Source of the DNA: Caballeronia sp. SL2Y3
GTDB lineage: Bacteria; Pseudomonadota; Gammaproteobacteria; Burkholderiales; Burkholderiaceae
Assembly (NCBI RefSeq): GCF_022879575.1
Contig: NZ_CP084260.1
Location: forward strand, 2,775,233 to 2,839,232
Length of the DNA stretch: 64,000 nucleotides
Direction: 5' to 3'
The position numbers and the translations under genes are program-made. Position 1 is the first letter of the stretch. Each line of letters opens with the position of its first letter. The notes beneath the pieces are model-generated. The model saw nothing but the letters and a program-made list of their open reading frames with translations. It was not told where the DNA came from and searched no databases. Below are positions 7,585 to 15,204 of this stretch, piece by piece.

Positions 7585-9204
7585 TCAGACACCGACGCTG
7601 TCGGGCTTGTAATTCCCGTACGCGGCGATGAACGCGTCGAACGGCTCGGTCTGCTCGCGTTCGATGGCGGCTTGTTCGGCCAGCGACTGCGCCGCGAGCG
7701 CTTCCATCTTGCGCTCTTCGTCAGGCGGCAGCGGGCGACGGCGAAAGTATTCCGCGTGCTCGCGGCTGATTTCGAGCGCGAATTCTTCGAAGGACTGCTT
7801 TCTGTCGCGCATCGTCTGAAGCACGCGCGCCGACGGCGTCAGCGAAGCATCCGCGATGCGCGGGCGCAGCGCCGTGAGCGCGCGCATGTGGTCGTCGCTG
7901 CCGGAAAGCGCGTCGAGCGTACTCGCCACCGGCTCGATCGCATCGAACAATTCGTTCGCCCATTGCTGCATGGACACTTGAGCGCCCTCGCGACGCAGCG
8001 TGAGGCCCGGCTTGCGTCCTTCCTTCGTGATGGCGCTGAAGTTGTCGTTTGCCTCGATGCTCGCCTCGCGCGGCAACAGCGGGCTGTCTTCGAGCGCGCA
8101 GTAAAGAAGATACGCATCCAGAAAGCGCGCGGTCTCCAGTGCAATGCCAGCCGGCGCGAAAGGATCGATATCCAGACAGCGCACTTCGATGTACTGCACG
8201 CCGCGCTCGGCCAGCGCGTGCAGCGGACGCTCGCCGGAGCGCGTGACGCGCTTCGGGCGAATGGTCGAGTAGAACTCGTTCTCGATCTGCAGCACGTTCG
8301 TGTTGATCTGCACCCACTCGCCGTTGCGCTGCGTGCCGATGGCTTCGTACGGCGCGTACGGCTGGCTCACGGCTTTCGCGAGCACGTCGAGGTAAGCGTC
8401 CAGACGATCGTAGCTCGGCAGCAGATCGGCCTGCGCCGGATTGTTCGTGTAGCCGAGATCGCTCATCCGCAGGCTCGTCGCATGCGGCAGGTAGAACGTG
8501 TCGCTGTCGAAGGCTTCGAGCTGATGCGGCTTGCCTTCGACGAAGCGCTTGTTCAGCGCAGGCGACGCGCCGAACAGATACATCAATAGCCAGCTCGTGC
8601 GGCGGAAATTGCGGATCAGCGCGAAATAGCGCTCCGAGCGGAAGTCCTGCAACGACAGCGTGCTCGCCGGATCGAGCGCCTGCCACGCGCGCCACACATT
8701 CTCGTCGAGCGAATAGTTGTAGTGAATGCCGGCGATGCATTGCATCGTGCGGCTGTAACGCAGCGCGAGTCCGCGGCGATACACGTGCTTCAGCTTGCCG
8801 ATGTTCGACGTGCCGTAATAGCCGAGCGGAATCTCATTCTCGGGCGGCAACGCGTTGGGCATCGAGTGGTTCCACAGCAGCTCGTCGCCGAGATGCGCGT
8901 ACGCGAAGCGATGGATCGCGTCGAGGCGCTCAAGCGCGCGCGCGGCGTCCGGCTCGGCGGGCGTGATGAGTTCGACGAGCGCTTCGGAGTAGTCCGTCGT
9001 GATCAACGGATGCGTAAGCGCCGAGCCGAACGACCGGGGATGCGGCGTCATCGCGAGCTTGCCTTCGGGCGTCACGCGCAGGCTTTCTTTTTCGATGCCG
9101 CGCAAGCCCTGGCGCAGGGCGTCGGCATGCGAGCCCGACGCGAGCGCGGCGAGCCTGCGCCGATACGCGCCGGCTGCGGAGTGAGCGGAATTCGTGTTTG
9201 CCAT
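7585..9204 (-). CDS. gshA: Glutamate--cysteine ligase
   Basis: First enzyme of glutathione synthesis; it joins glutamate and cysteine with ATP in the cytoplasm. At 539 residues it has the length of the proteobacterial GshA type. Recognisable segments are GIEKESLRV near the N-terminus, DYSEALVELITP, SNIGKLKHVYRRGL and RCLDIDPFAPAG. The start at 9204 (MANTNSAHS) gives the usual N-terminus; further in-frame starts at 9228 and upstream lack good ribosome binding sites. The gene stands alone between the lipoprotein and ada genes. Confidence 0.93.
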   Translation of the reverse strand: MANTNSAHSAAGAYRRRLAALASGSHADALRQGLRGIEKESLRVTPEGKLAMTPHPRSFGSALTHPLITTDYSEALVELITPAEPDAARALERLDAIHRFAYAHLGDELLWNHSMPNALPPENEIPLGYYGTSNIGKLKHVYRRGLALRYSRTMQCIAGIHYNYSLDENVWRAWQALDPASTLSLQDFRSERYFALIRNFRRTSWLLMYLFGASPALNKRFVEGKPHQLEAFDSDTFYLPHATSLRMSDLGYTNNPAQADLLPSYDRLDAYLDVLAKAVSQPYAPYEAIGTQRNGEWVQINTNVLQIENEFYSTIRPKRVTRSGERPLHALAERGVQYIEVRCLDIDPFAPAGIALETARFLDAYLLYCALEDSPLLPREASIEANDNFSAITKEGRKPGLTLRREGAQVSMQQWANELFDAIEPVASTLDALSGSDDHMRALTALRPRIADASLTPSARVLQTMRDRKQSFEEFALEISREHAEYFRRRPLPPDEERKMEALAAQSLAEQAAIEREQTEPFDAFIAAYGNYKPDSVGV

Positions 9205-9347
9205 TGAAGCGTTCTGCGAAGAGCGCATGGGAACGCGCTCGGTCAAATTTTCGGGTAGCGGGCACTTTAACATCTCGGTGTTGCCCGTGCTTGGGGCGCC
9301 GATTGGCGCGGTTCGCAGCGCGATCGACGCGAAACGCCGATGCAATG

Positions 9348-9381
9348 AAAAAGCGCCCGCGCGTCGTTCGACGCCGGGCGC
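9348..9381 (-). terminator. Rho-independent terminator of ada
   Basis: On the minus strand a GC-rich stem (9353-9381, arms roughly GCGCCCGGCGTC and GACGCGCGGGCGC with a one-base bulge) is followed by five T residues (9348-9352). It lies 20 bases past the ada stop. The rest of 9205-9347 is the gshA upstream region; no further gene is seen there. Confidence 0.75.
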
Positions 9382-9400
9382 ATCGGCCGAAATCCGGCGC

Positions 9401-10483
9401 TCAGGCGACCTTTCCTGCTTCGCTATGCGCGCGTTCCGTGTCCAGCAACGCTTCCTTGCGCGACAGCCCCCAGCGATAGCCCGCGATCGCGCCGTCCTTG
9501 CCGATCACGCGATGACACGGAATCGCGAGCGCCACCGGATTCGACGCGCACGCGCTCGCGACGGCCCGCACCGCGCCCGGCGAACCGACCGACGCGGCGA
9601 TGTCCGTGTAGCTGCGCGTCTCGCCGTACGGAATGCGGCAGAGCGCGTCCCACACGCGCTGTTGAAACGCGGTCGCGCCGATGTCGAGCGGCAGGTCGAA
9701 ACGCTCGCGCGTGCCGTGCAGATACGCGCGAATCTGCGCGATGAACGGCTCCATGCGCGCGTCGTCCTGCGTGCGCTCCGCGAGCGCGAAGTCGACCGCG
9801 AGTTGGTCGACGAGCGTAGCGGGATCATCGCCGAATGCGATCTTGCAGACGCCCTTGTCCGTCGCGGCGACGAGCACGGCCCCGAGCGGCGTGGCGGCGG
9901 TGGCATAACGCACGGTCAGCCCCGCGCCCTTGCGCCGGTACGCGGAAGGCGTCATGCCGAGTTCGGCGGGCGCGGCCTCGTACATGCGCGACGGCGAACC
10001 GAAGCCCGCGTCCTGCGCCGCGCGCGTAACGTCGCGGCCGCGCTGCAACGCGTCGCGCAGCGCGCCTGCGCGTCGCGCGGCCTGATACTGCCGCGGCGAA
10101 ATGCCGACGATCCGCGAGAACAGCCTTTGCAGATGGAACGGACTGACATGCACGGCGTCGCTTAAGTGCGCGAGCGTCATGCGCTGCTGCGGATCGGCGT
10201 CGAGCACCTTGCACGCGCGCTCGACGATGGCGAGTTCGCGCGGCAGGCTCGTCGGCTGGCAACGCTTGCATGGGCGATAGCCGGCGGCTTGCGCTTCGTC
10301 GGTCGTCGTGAAGAACGAGACGTTCTCGCGACGCGGCGCCCGCGACGCGCACGACGGCCGGCAGAACACGCCGGTCGTGCGCACCGCGAAGAAGAATGCG
10401 CCGTCGGCTTGGGCGTCGCGCTCGGCGACGGCTTGCCAGCGGCTTTCGTCGGTTTGATAGCGGGGGAATTCGGCAGCGTTCAT
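9401..10483 (-). CDS. ada: Ada bifunctional regulator / O6-methylguanine-DNA methyltransferase
   Basis: Repairs alkylated DNA and activates the adaptive response. Three modules are visible in 360 residues. The N-terminal zinc domain has cysteines at about 41, 45, 72 and 75 (FCRPSC and RPCKRC), where the first accepts methyl groups from phosphotriesters. An AraC-type helix-turn-helix is in the middle (FHLQRLFSRIVGISPRQYQ). The C-terminal methyltransferase has the active-site PCHRVIG near residue 322. The start at 10483 is preceded by GAGG; an upstream start at 10516 is less likely. All key residues are intact, so both functions are expected. Confidence 0.95.
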   Translation of the reverse strand: MNAAEFPRYQTDESRWQAVAERDAQADGAFFFAVRTTGVFCRPSCASRAPRRENVSFFTTTDEAQAAGYRPCKRCQPTSLPRELAIVERACKVLDADPQQRMTLAHLSDAVHVSPFHLQRLFSRIVGISPRQYQAARRAGALRDALQRGRDVTRAAQDAGFGSPSRMYEAAPAELGMTPSAYRRKGAGLTVRYATAATPLGAVLVAATDKGVCKIAFGDDPATLVDQLAVDFALAERTQDDARMEPFIAQIRAYLHGTRERFDLPLDIGATAFQQRVWDALCRIPYGETRSYTDIAASVGSPGAVRAVASACASNPVALAIPCHRVIGKDGAIAGYRWGLSRKEALLDTERAHSEAGKVA

Positions 10484-10646
10484 GATGACCTCGGCGGCTT
10501 CAGGGTACGCGTCCAATGTAAAGCCGTGCCGGTGAGGTTACGCGCCGTTCCTTGCTCTGTCATTTGCGGCTCGTCCAGCGCCGCAATAAAAAGTGACGCG
10601 CAGATACCACACTTCGACGCCATAGGGGTTTTTACTAAAATTTCTA

Positions 10647-10675
10647 TTGCGTCGCATCAACTCGCTGTGTATGAT
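10647..10675 (+). promoter_or_regulatory. Promoter of the small-RNA candidate
   Basis: TTGCGT (10647-10652), a 17-base spacer and TATGAT (10670-10675) predict transcription starting near 10682. There is no protein gene downstream on this strand: ada and hslU are both on the minus strand. The promoter is followed about 40 bases later by a complete terminator. Confidence 0.6.
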
Positions 10676-10681
10676 TGGAAC

Positions 10682-10742
10682 TGTCTCCTCCATGTCTCCT
10701 CCTGATATGGATTCAGCCCGCCGACTAGGCGGGCTTTTTTTT
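10682..10742 (+). ncRNA. Candidate small RNA with duplicated anti-Shine-Dalgarno-like motif
   Basis: About 60 bases, between ada and hslU and transcribed opposite to both. After the predicted start it carries TGTCTCCTCC twice (10682-10691 and 10693-10702), then a short linker and the hairpin AGCCCGCC-GACTA-GGCGGGCT (10715-10735) with eight T residues (10735-10742). The single-stranded CUCCUCC copies are complementary to Shine-Dalgarno sequences (GGAGGAG). Promoter, spacing and terminator together make a small RNA likely. I recall that Rfam lists a betaproteobacterial toxic small RNA family; whether this belongs to it is untested. The remainder of 10484-10646 shows no gene. Confidence 0.65.
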
Positions 10743-10762
10743 GCCTTCTCGCGCAGAAGGCG

Positions 10763-10790
10763 AAGAAAAACCGGGCGCGAAGGCCCGGTT
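10763..10790 (-). terminator. Rho-independent terminator of hslVU
   Basis: Read on the minus strand, arms AACCGGGC and GCCCGGTT (10769-10776 and 10783-10790) enclose a 6-base loop and are followed by a run of T (10766-10770 complement). It lies about 20 bases past the hslU stop. Confidence 0.8.
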
Positions 10791-10809
10791 CTCTGTATGT
10801 CGGCGCGAC

Positions 10810-12147
10810 TTACAGCACGTAGCGCGACAAATCCTCGTCTTCCGCGACATCGCCCAATGCGCGATCCACGTACGCCGCGTCGATCTTCACCGGCTGGCCC
10901 GCGTGGTTGCCCGCCGCGAACGACACTTCCTCCAGCAGCTTTTCGATCACCGTATAAAGCCGCCGCGCGCCGATGTTCTCGGTCTTCTCGTTCACCGAGA
11001 ACGCAATTTCCGCCAAACGCCGGATGCCGTCGTCGGCGAAGTCGAGTTCCACGTCTTCGGTGGCGAGCAGCGCCTTGTACTGCTTGACGAGGCTCGCATC
11101 AGTCGAATTCAGGATCGACTCGAAATCGCCTACGGACAGCGAATCCAGCTCGACGCGAATCGGGAAACGCCCCTGCAGTTCGGGAATGAGATCGCTCGGC
11201 TTGGCGAGATGAAACGCGCCGCTCGCGATGAACAGGATGTGATCCGTCTTGATCATCCCGTACTTCGTGTTGATGGTCGTGCCTTCCACGAGCGGCAGCA
11301 GGTCGCGCTGCACGCCCGCCCGCGAGACTTCCGCCCCGCCGACTTCGCTGCGCGACGCGATCTTGTCGATCTCGTCCAGAAACACGATGCCGTTCTGCTC
11401 GACGTTCTGCACCGCCTTCGTCTTGACCTCTTCGTCGTTGAGCAGCTTGCCGGCTTCCTCGTCGGTCAGGAGCTTCAGCGCCTCCTTCACCTTAACCTTG
11501 CGGCGCGTCTTCTTGCCGCCGCCGATATTGGCGAACATCGAGCGGATCTGCTCGGTCATGTCTTCCATGCCCGGCGGCCCCATGATGTCCATGCCGACTT
11601 GCGGCAACTCGACGTCCAGTTCGATTTCCTTGTCGTCGAGCGCGCCTTCGCGCAGGCGCTTCCTGAACGTCTGACGCGTGGTGTTATCGCCTTCGCTGGT
11701 CGCTTCCGCCGCGCCGAAACCCACCGGGCGCGCGCTCGGCAGCAGGATATCCAGAATGCGATCTTCCGCGCGATCTTCCGCCTTGGTGCGCACCTTCTTC
11801 ATTTCCGCCTCGCGCGTCTGCTTGACGGAAATTTCGATCAGATCGCGCACGATGCTGTCGACATCGCGGCCCACGTAGCCGACTTCGGTGAACTTCGTCG
11901 CTTCGATCTTGATGAACGGCGCGTCCGCGAGCTTCGCGAGACGCCGCGCGATTTCGGTTTTGCCGACGCCCGTCGGCCCGATCATCAGAATGTTCTTCGG
12001 CGTGATCTCCTGGCGCAGCGGCTCGGCGACCTGCTGGCGACGCCAGCGGTTGCGCAGCGCGACGGCAACCGCCTTCTTGGCGCGCCCCTGACCGATGATG
12101 TGTTTGTCGAGTTCGGAGACGATTTCGGAGGGAGTCATGGTGGTCAT
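10810..12147 (-). CDS. hslU: ATP-dependent protease ATPase subunit HslU
   Basis: AAA+ unfoldase that feeds proteins to the HslV peptidase in the cytoplasm. At 445 residues it matches the family. Walker A is GPTGVGKT at about 57-64, Walker B is [12 protein letters not shown] in the middle, and the I domain lies between them. The C-terminus ends in RYVL, near the family's usual tail that docks into HslV. It follows hslV by 12 bases and shares its promoter. All core motifs are intact. Confidence 0.97.
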   Translation of the reverse strand: MTTMTPSEIVSELDKHIIGQGRAKKAVAVALRNRWRRQQVAEPLRQEITPKNILMIGPTGVGKTEIARRLAKLADAPFIKIEATKFTEVGYVGRDVDSIVRDLIEISVKQTREAEMKKVRTKAEDRAEDRILDILLPSARPVGFGAAEATSEGDNTTRQTFRKRLREGALDDKEIELDVELPQVGMDIMGPPGMEDMTEQIRSMFANIGGGKKTRRKVKVKEALKLLTDEEAGKLLNDEEVKTKAVQNVEQNGIVFLDEIDKIASRSEVGGAEVSRAGVQRDLLPLVEGTTINTKYGMIKTDHILFIASGAFHLAKPSDLIPELQGRFPIRVELDSLSVGDFESILNSTDASLVKQYKALLATEDVELDFADDGIRRLAEIAFSVNEKTENIGARRLYTVIEKLLEEVSFAAGNHAGQPVKIDAAYVDRALGDVAEDEDLSRYVL

Positions 12148-12159
12148 CGCTAGGTTCCT

Positions 12160-12696
12160 TTATTCGATCGTCTCGATGACGCGATTGTGATTGGTGTAGA
12201 TGCACATGTCGCCGGCGATGGTCAGCGCCTTTTCGACGATCTCGCGCGGCGAAAGCTCGGTGTTCTCCGCGAGCGCCTGCGCGGCGGCTTGCGCATACGC
12301 GCCACCCGAGCCGATCGCGCAGATGCCGTTTTCGGGATCGAGCACGTCGCCGTTGCCGGTGATGACGAGCGTGGCCTGCGCGTCGGCAGCGATCAGCATG
12401 GCTTCGAGACGGCGCAGCATGCGGTCCGTGCGCCAGTCTTTCGCCAGTTCGACGGCGGCGCGCGTCAGGTTGCCCTGATGCTTCTCCAGCTTCGCTTCGA
12501 AGCGATCCAAGAGCGAGAACGCGTCGGCCGTGCCGCCGGCGAAGCCGACCAGCACCTTGCCGCCATAGATGCGGCGCACTTTCTTGGCGCCGCCCTTCAT
12601 GACGATGTTGCCGAGCGTCACCTGACCATCGCCGCCCAACGCGACTTTGCCGCCGCGTCGCACGGAGACGATGGTCGTGCCGTGAAATTGTTCCAT
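12160..12696 (-). CDS. hslV: ATP-dependent protease peptidase subunit HslV
   Basis: Threonine peptidase forming the double hexamer core of the HslUV protease, 178 residues. The catalytic Thr starts the TTIVSVRR segment at about residue 7, so a short MEQFHG propeptide must be removed. The family blocks [10 protein letters not shown] and FAGGTADAF are intact. It is the first gene of the hslVU pair. A sigma-32-like promoter is proposed at 12869-12894. Confidence 0.97.
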   Translation of the reverse strand: MEQFHGTTIVSVRRGGKVALGGDGQVTLGNIVMKGGAKKVRRIYGGKVLVGFAGGTADAFSLLDRFEAKLEKHQGNLTRAAVELAKDWRTDRMLRRLEAMLIAADAQATLVITGNGDVLDPENGICAIGSGGAYAQAAAQALAENTELSPREIVEKALTIAGDMCIYTNHNRVIETIE

Positions 12697-12868
12697 GTGC
12701 GTTCCTTAAGAAAACCAGAAGAACGCGGGCGGCTTGCGATCAGTGACGAGCCGCCACGCAGTCGAGAATTCGATGGAGTGCACGGCGCGGGGTTCCGCCT
12801 GGCCGGAAGGCTCGAAGCGTACGGCGCCGCGCGCGCGCCTTCGCGATGAGCGGGCGCGTCGAGTTCAG

Positions 12869-12894
12869 TTTAGGGCGCGGCGGCGTTTATCAAG
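12869..12894 (-). promoter_or_regulatory. Possible heat-shock (sigma-32-type) promoter of hslVU
   Basis: On the minus strand CTTGATA (12888-12894) is separated by 12 bases from CCCTAAA (12869-12875), close to the sigma-32 pattern CTTGAAA-N11-16-CCCCAT. The transcript would begin near 12862, leaving a leader of about 165 bases before hslV. In E. coli hslVU is a heat-shock operon; the match here is imperfect. Confidence 0.4.
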
Positions 12895-12917
12895 GTGCGG
12901 GTTTGTCGGACGCGCGA

Positions 12918-12952
12918 AAAGCAAAAAGGCACACGATTCACGTGTGCCTTTT
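12918..12952 (-). terminator. Rho-independent terminator of dksA
   Basis: AAAAGGCACACG (12924-12935) and CGTGTGCCTTTT (12941-12952) form a 12-bp stem with a 5-base loop. On the minus strand it ends in a T-rich tract, about 90 bases after the dksA stop. The stem has A/T flanks on both sides and could work in either direction. Confidence 0.8.
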
Positions 12953-13042
12953 GTTCGTGCTAACGCCCGACTTCGCGGTTTTTCGCGGCGGCGCGTTCCC
13001 CGTTGCGGGCGGGCCCGCACCGTTCGCCGCGCGGTTGCCGCT

Positions 13043-13459
13043 TCAGTCGCCGAAGAGTTTCTGGCGCAGTTCGCGGCGCTCTTGCGCTTCGAGCGAGAGC
13101 GTGGCCGTGGGGCGCGCGAGCAGACGCGGAATGCCGATCGGCTCGCCGGTTTCTTCGCACCAGCCGTAGTCGCCGGATTCGATACGCGCGAGAGATTGCT
13201 GCACCTTCTTCAGGAGCTTGCGTTCGCGGTCGCGCGTGCGCAGTTCCAGTGCATGCTCTTCCTCGATGGTCGCGCGGTCCGCCGGGTCCGGCACGATCAC
13301 CGTTTCCCGCAGGTTTTCCGTCGTCTGGCCGGCATTCTTGAGAATGTCCGCTTGCAACTGCTCGAGCCGGTTCTTGAAGAAGGCGAGTTGTTCCTCGTTC
13401 ATGTAGTCCTTCTCGCTCATCTTCAGGATTTCGGCTTCGGTCAAGAGTTTCGTTGTCAT
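13043..13459 (-). CDS. dksA: DksA-family RNA polymerase-binding factor, cysteine-poor
   Basis: Secondary-channel RNA polymerase regulator acting with ppGpp, 138 residues. It has an N-terminal helical region, then a coiled coil with the tip segment (VPDPADRATIEEE) holding the DPADRA acidic motif. The usual four-cysteine zinc finger keeps only one cysteine: GWCEETGEPIGIPRLLARPTATLSLEAQ has Thr, Ser and Ala where the other three belong. Such variants are known to work without zinc in other bacteria. The neighbouring upstream gene is a COG0523 metal chaperone. The start at 13459 overlaps a possible upstream ORF as ATGA. Confidence 0.93.
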   Translation of the reverse strand: MTTKLLTEAEILKMSEKDYMNEEQLAFFKNRLEQLQADILKNAGQTTENLRETVIVPDPADRATIEEEHALELRTRDRERKLLKKVQQSLARIESGDYGWCEETGEPIGIPRLLARPTATLSLEAQERRELRQKLFGD

Positions 13460-13665
13460 CTGCTTGCTTCTTCAATGTAAGGCGATGTCTTCGCAACGCC
13501 CGCACTTGCGTTGCCCGCATGCATGCAGCGTTTTGGCGTCACGCGACACTCGATGCGGGGCCGAACTCCTCTGGAAACCGATATTGGCTGCTCCGTTTCA
13601 ACGCTCGCCTTGTGGCCCTCCCGGCCTGTCAGCAGATCGTCCGCCGGGGCATCCTTTTCTGACAT
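13456..13665 (-). CDS. Possible upstream ORF coupled to dksA
   Basis: Open frame of 69 codons ending in an ATGA overlap with the dksA start. Its first part (MSEKDAPADDLLTGREG) is acidic and lacks the arginine-rich bias of most non-coding frames in this GC-rich DNA, while the second half is basic. No clear ribosome binding site precedes it and no family is recognised. It may be leader RNA rather than a gene. The rest of 13666-13875 is the presumed dksA promoter region, with no other gene. Confidence 0.22.
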   Translation of the reverse strand: MSEKDAPADDLLTGREGHKASVETEQPISVSRGVRPRIECRVTPKRCMHAGNASAGVAKTSPYIEEASR

Positions 13666-13870
13666 CCGACGGCCAACGCCCGTATTCGTATGCGCCGAAC
13701 GGATTCGCCCTTCTCCAGTGGGGCTGTATTGTAACTGAACCGCAATTTCCGACGATAACCGAGGAAAACCCTGTCGAAAGCCGCCGGAATTTCAAAAATA
13801 TAACGCCTGAACCCGCAAAAAGCGATGTCGTTTGGTGGGCGCGACTACATAACCGCGACAATAAACGCCC

Positions 13871-13908
13871 ACGAAAAACGCCGCCGGCGAGGCTCGCGGG
13901 CGGCGTTT
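13871..13908 (-). terminator. Rho-independent terminator of the COG0523 gene
   Basis: Read on the minus strand, arms AAACGCCGCC and GGCGGCGTTT (13899-13908 and 13876-13885) form a stem with a GC-rich loop, followed by TTTTTCG. It lies about 80 bases past the stop of the gene at 13990-15072. Confidence 0.75.
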
Positions 13909-13989
13909 AACTTCGAATCGACGTTGCGTCCCGCCTTTTCGCGCGCTTGGCGAAGATTAGCGAAATACGTGCCGCGGTTACGTCCGCGA

Positions 13990-15072
13990 CTACTTCACCA
14001 GGCAGGCGTCGAGGCCGTCGGTGATCAGATCCTTCGGCAGCTCGATACCGATGAACACCATCTTGCTGTTCTTCTTCTCGATCGGCATCCACTTGGCGGC
14101 GAGGTCGCTGCCCATCATCTGATGCACGCCCTGAAAGACGACCTTGCGATCGACGCCCTTCATATAGAGCACGCCCTTGTAGCGCAGCAGCCGCTCGCCA
14201 TAGATCTGCAAAATGCCGCCGAGGAAGTCTTCCAGGCGGTTGGGATCGAACGGCTTGTCGCTGCGATACACGAACGACTTGATCTTGTCGTCGTGGTGCG
14301 CGTGATGGTGGTGATGATGATGCTCGTGATCGTGGCTGTGGTCGTGACCGCAGGTGGCGTGGTCGTGATCGTCGTCGTGCGCGTGATCATGCGCGTGATC
14401 GTGGTCATGATCGTGCTCGTCTTCCGCGAGGAAGTCCGGGTCGATTTCCAGCTTCGAATTCAGGTTGAAGCCGCGCAGATCGAAGATTTCCTTGATGTCG
14501 GCATCGCCGAAATTGACGACCTTGATCGCCGCGCGCGGGTTCATGTGCAGCAGCCGACGCTTCAGCGCTTCGAGCGCGTCTGCATCCACGAGATCGGACT
14601 TGGTGACGAACAGCCGATCCGCAAAACCGACTTGCCGCTGCACCACTTCGTGCTGGTCGAGCTGCGCATTCGCGTGCTTCGCATCGACGAGCGTGATGAT
14701 CGCGTCGAGCAGGAATTCGTCGGCGACGGTGTTATCCATGAAGAACGTCTGCGCGACCGGGCCCGGATTCGCGAGACCCGTGGTTTCGATCACCACGCGG
14801 TCGAAGTCGAGCGTGCCCGCTTTCTTACGGTTCGCGAGGTCTTCGAGCGCGCGCGCCAGATCGCCGCGAATCGTGCAGCAGATGCAGCCGTTGCTCATCT
14901 GGATGATCTGCTCGTTCGTTTCCTGCACGAGAATTTCGTTGTCGATGTTCTCTTCGCCGAACTCGTTCTCGATCACGGCGATCTTCATGCCGTGCTTCTC
15001 GTTCAGGATGCGCTTGAGCAGCGTGGTTTTGCCGCTGCCCAGAAAGCCGGTCAGGATGGTTACGGGAATCAT
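13990..15072 (-). CDS. COG0523 (CobW/ZNG1-type) metallochaperone GTPase
   Basis: G3E-family P-loop GTPase of 360 residues, thought to deliver zinc or another metal to client enzymes. The P-loop GFLGSGKTT is at about 9-17, the metal-binding CICC at 63-66, and the guanine-specificity TKSD in the middle. A long His/Asp-rich stretch (about residues 219-263, including seven His in a row) precedes the C-terminal CobW domain. Family members are often zinc-repressed and neighbour zinc-free paralogues; here dksA with a degraded zinc finger lies just downstream. The metal is inferred, not shown. Confidence 0.9.
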   Translation of the reverse strand: MIPVTILTGFLGSGKTTLLKRILNEKHGMKIAVIENEFGEENIDNEILVQETNEQIIQMSNGCICCTIRGDLARALEDLANRKKAGTLDFDRVVIETTGLANPGPVAQTFFMDNTVADEFLLDAIITLVDAKHANAQLDQHEVVQRQVGFADRLFVTKSDLVDADALEALKRRLLHMNPRAAIKVVNFGDADIKEIFDLRGFNLNSKLEIDPDFLAEDEHDHDHDHAHDHAHDDDHDHATCGHDHSHDHEHHHHHHHAHHDDKIKSFVYRSDKPFDPNRLEDFLGGILQIYGERLLRYKGVLYMKGVDRKVVFQGVHQMMGSDLAAKWMPIEKKNSKMVFIGIELPKDLITDGLDACLVK

Positions 15073-15204
15073 GGTGTCGCCTGTTTCCTTGTCAGTGTTC
15101 GGAGTCGCGCGGCCGGTCGGTGGCGCACTGAATCGGTTATTGGAACATATTCGCTAAGCGGACGCTTTGCGCCGCGTGACCTTGCCGCAGCCAGATAAGG
15201 CCGC

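Noticed and set aside
14290..14415. Repetitive GTGATG/GTGGTC-like DNA resembling a tandem repeat or CRISPR
   Set aside because: It is the coding sequence of the His/Asp-rich loop of the COG0523 protein; unit spacing is irregular and follows codons.
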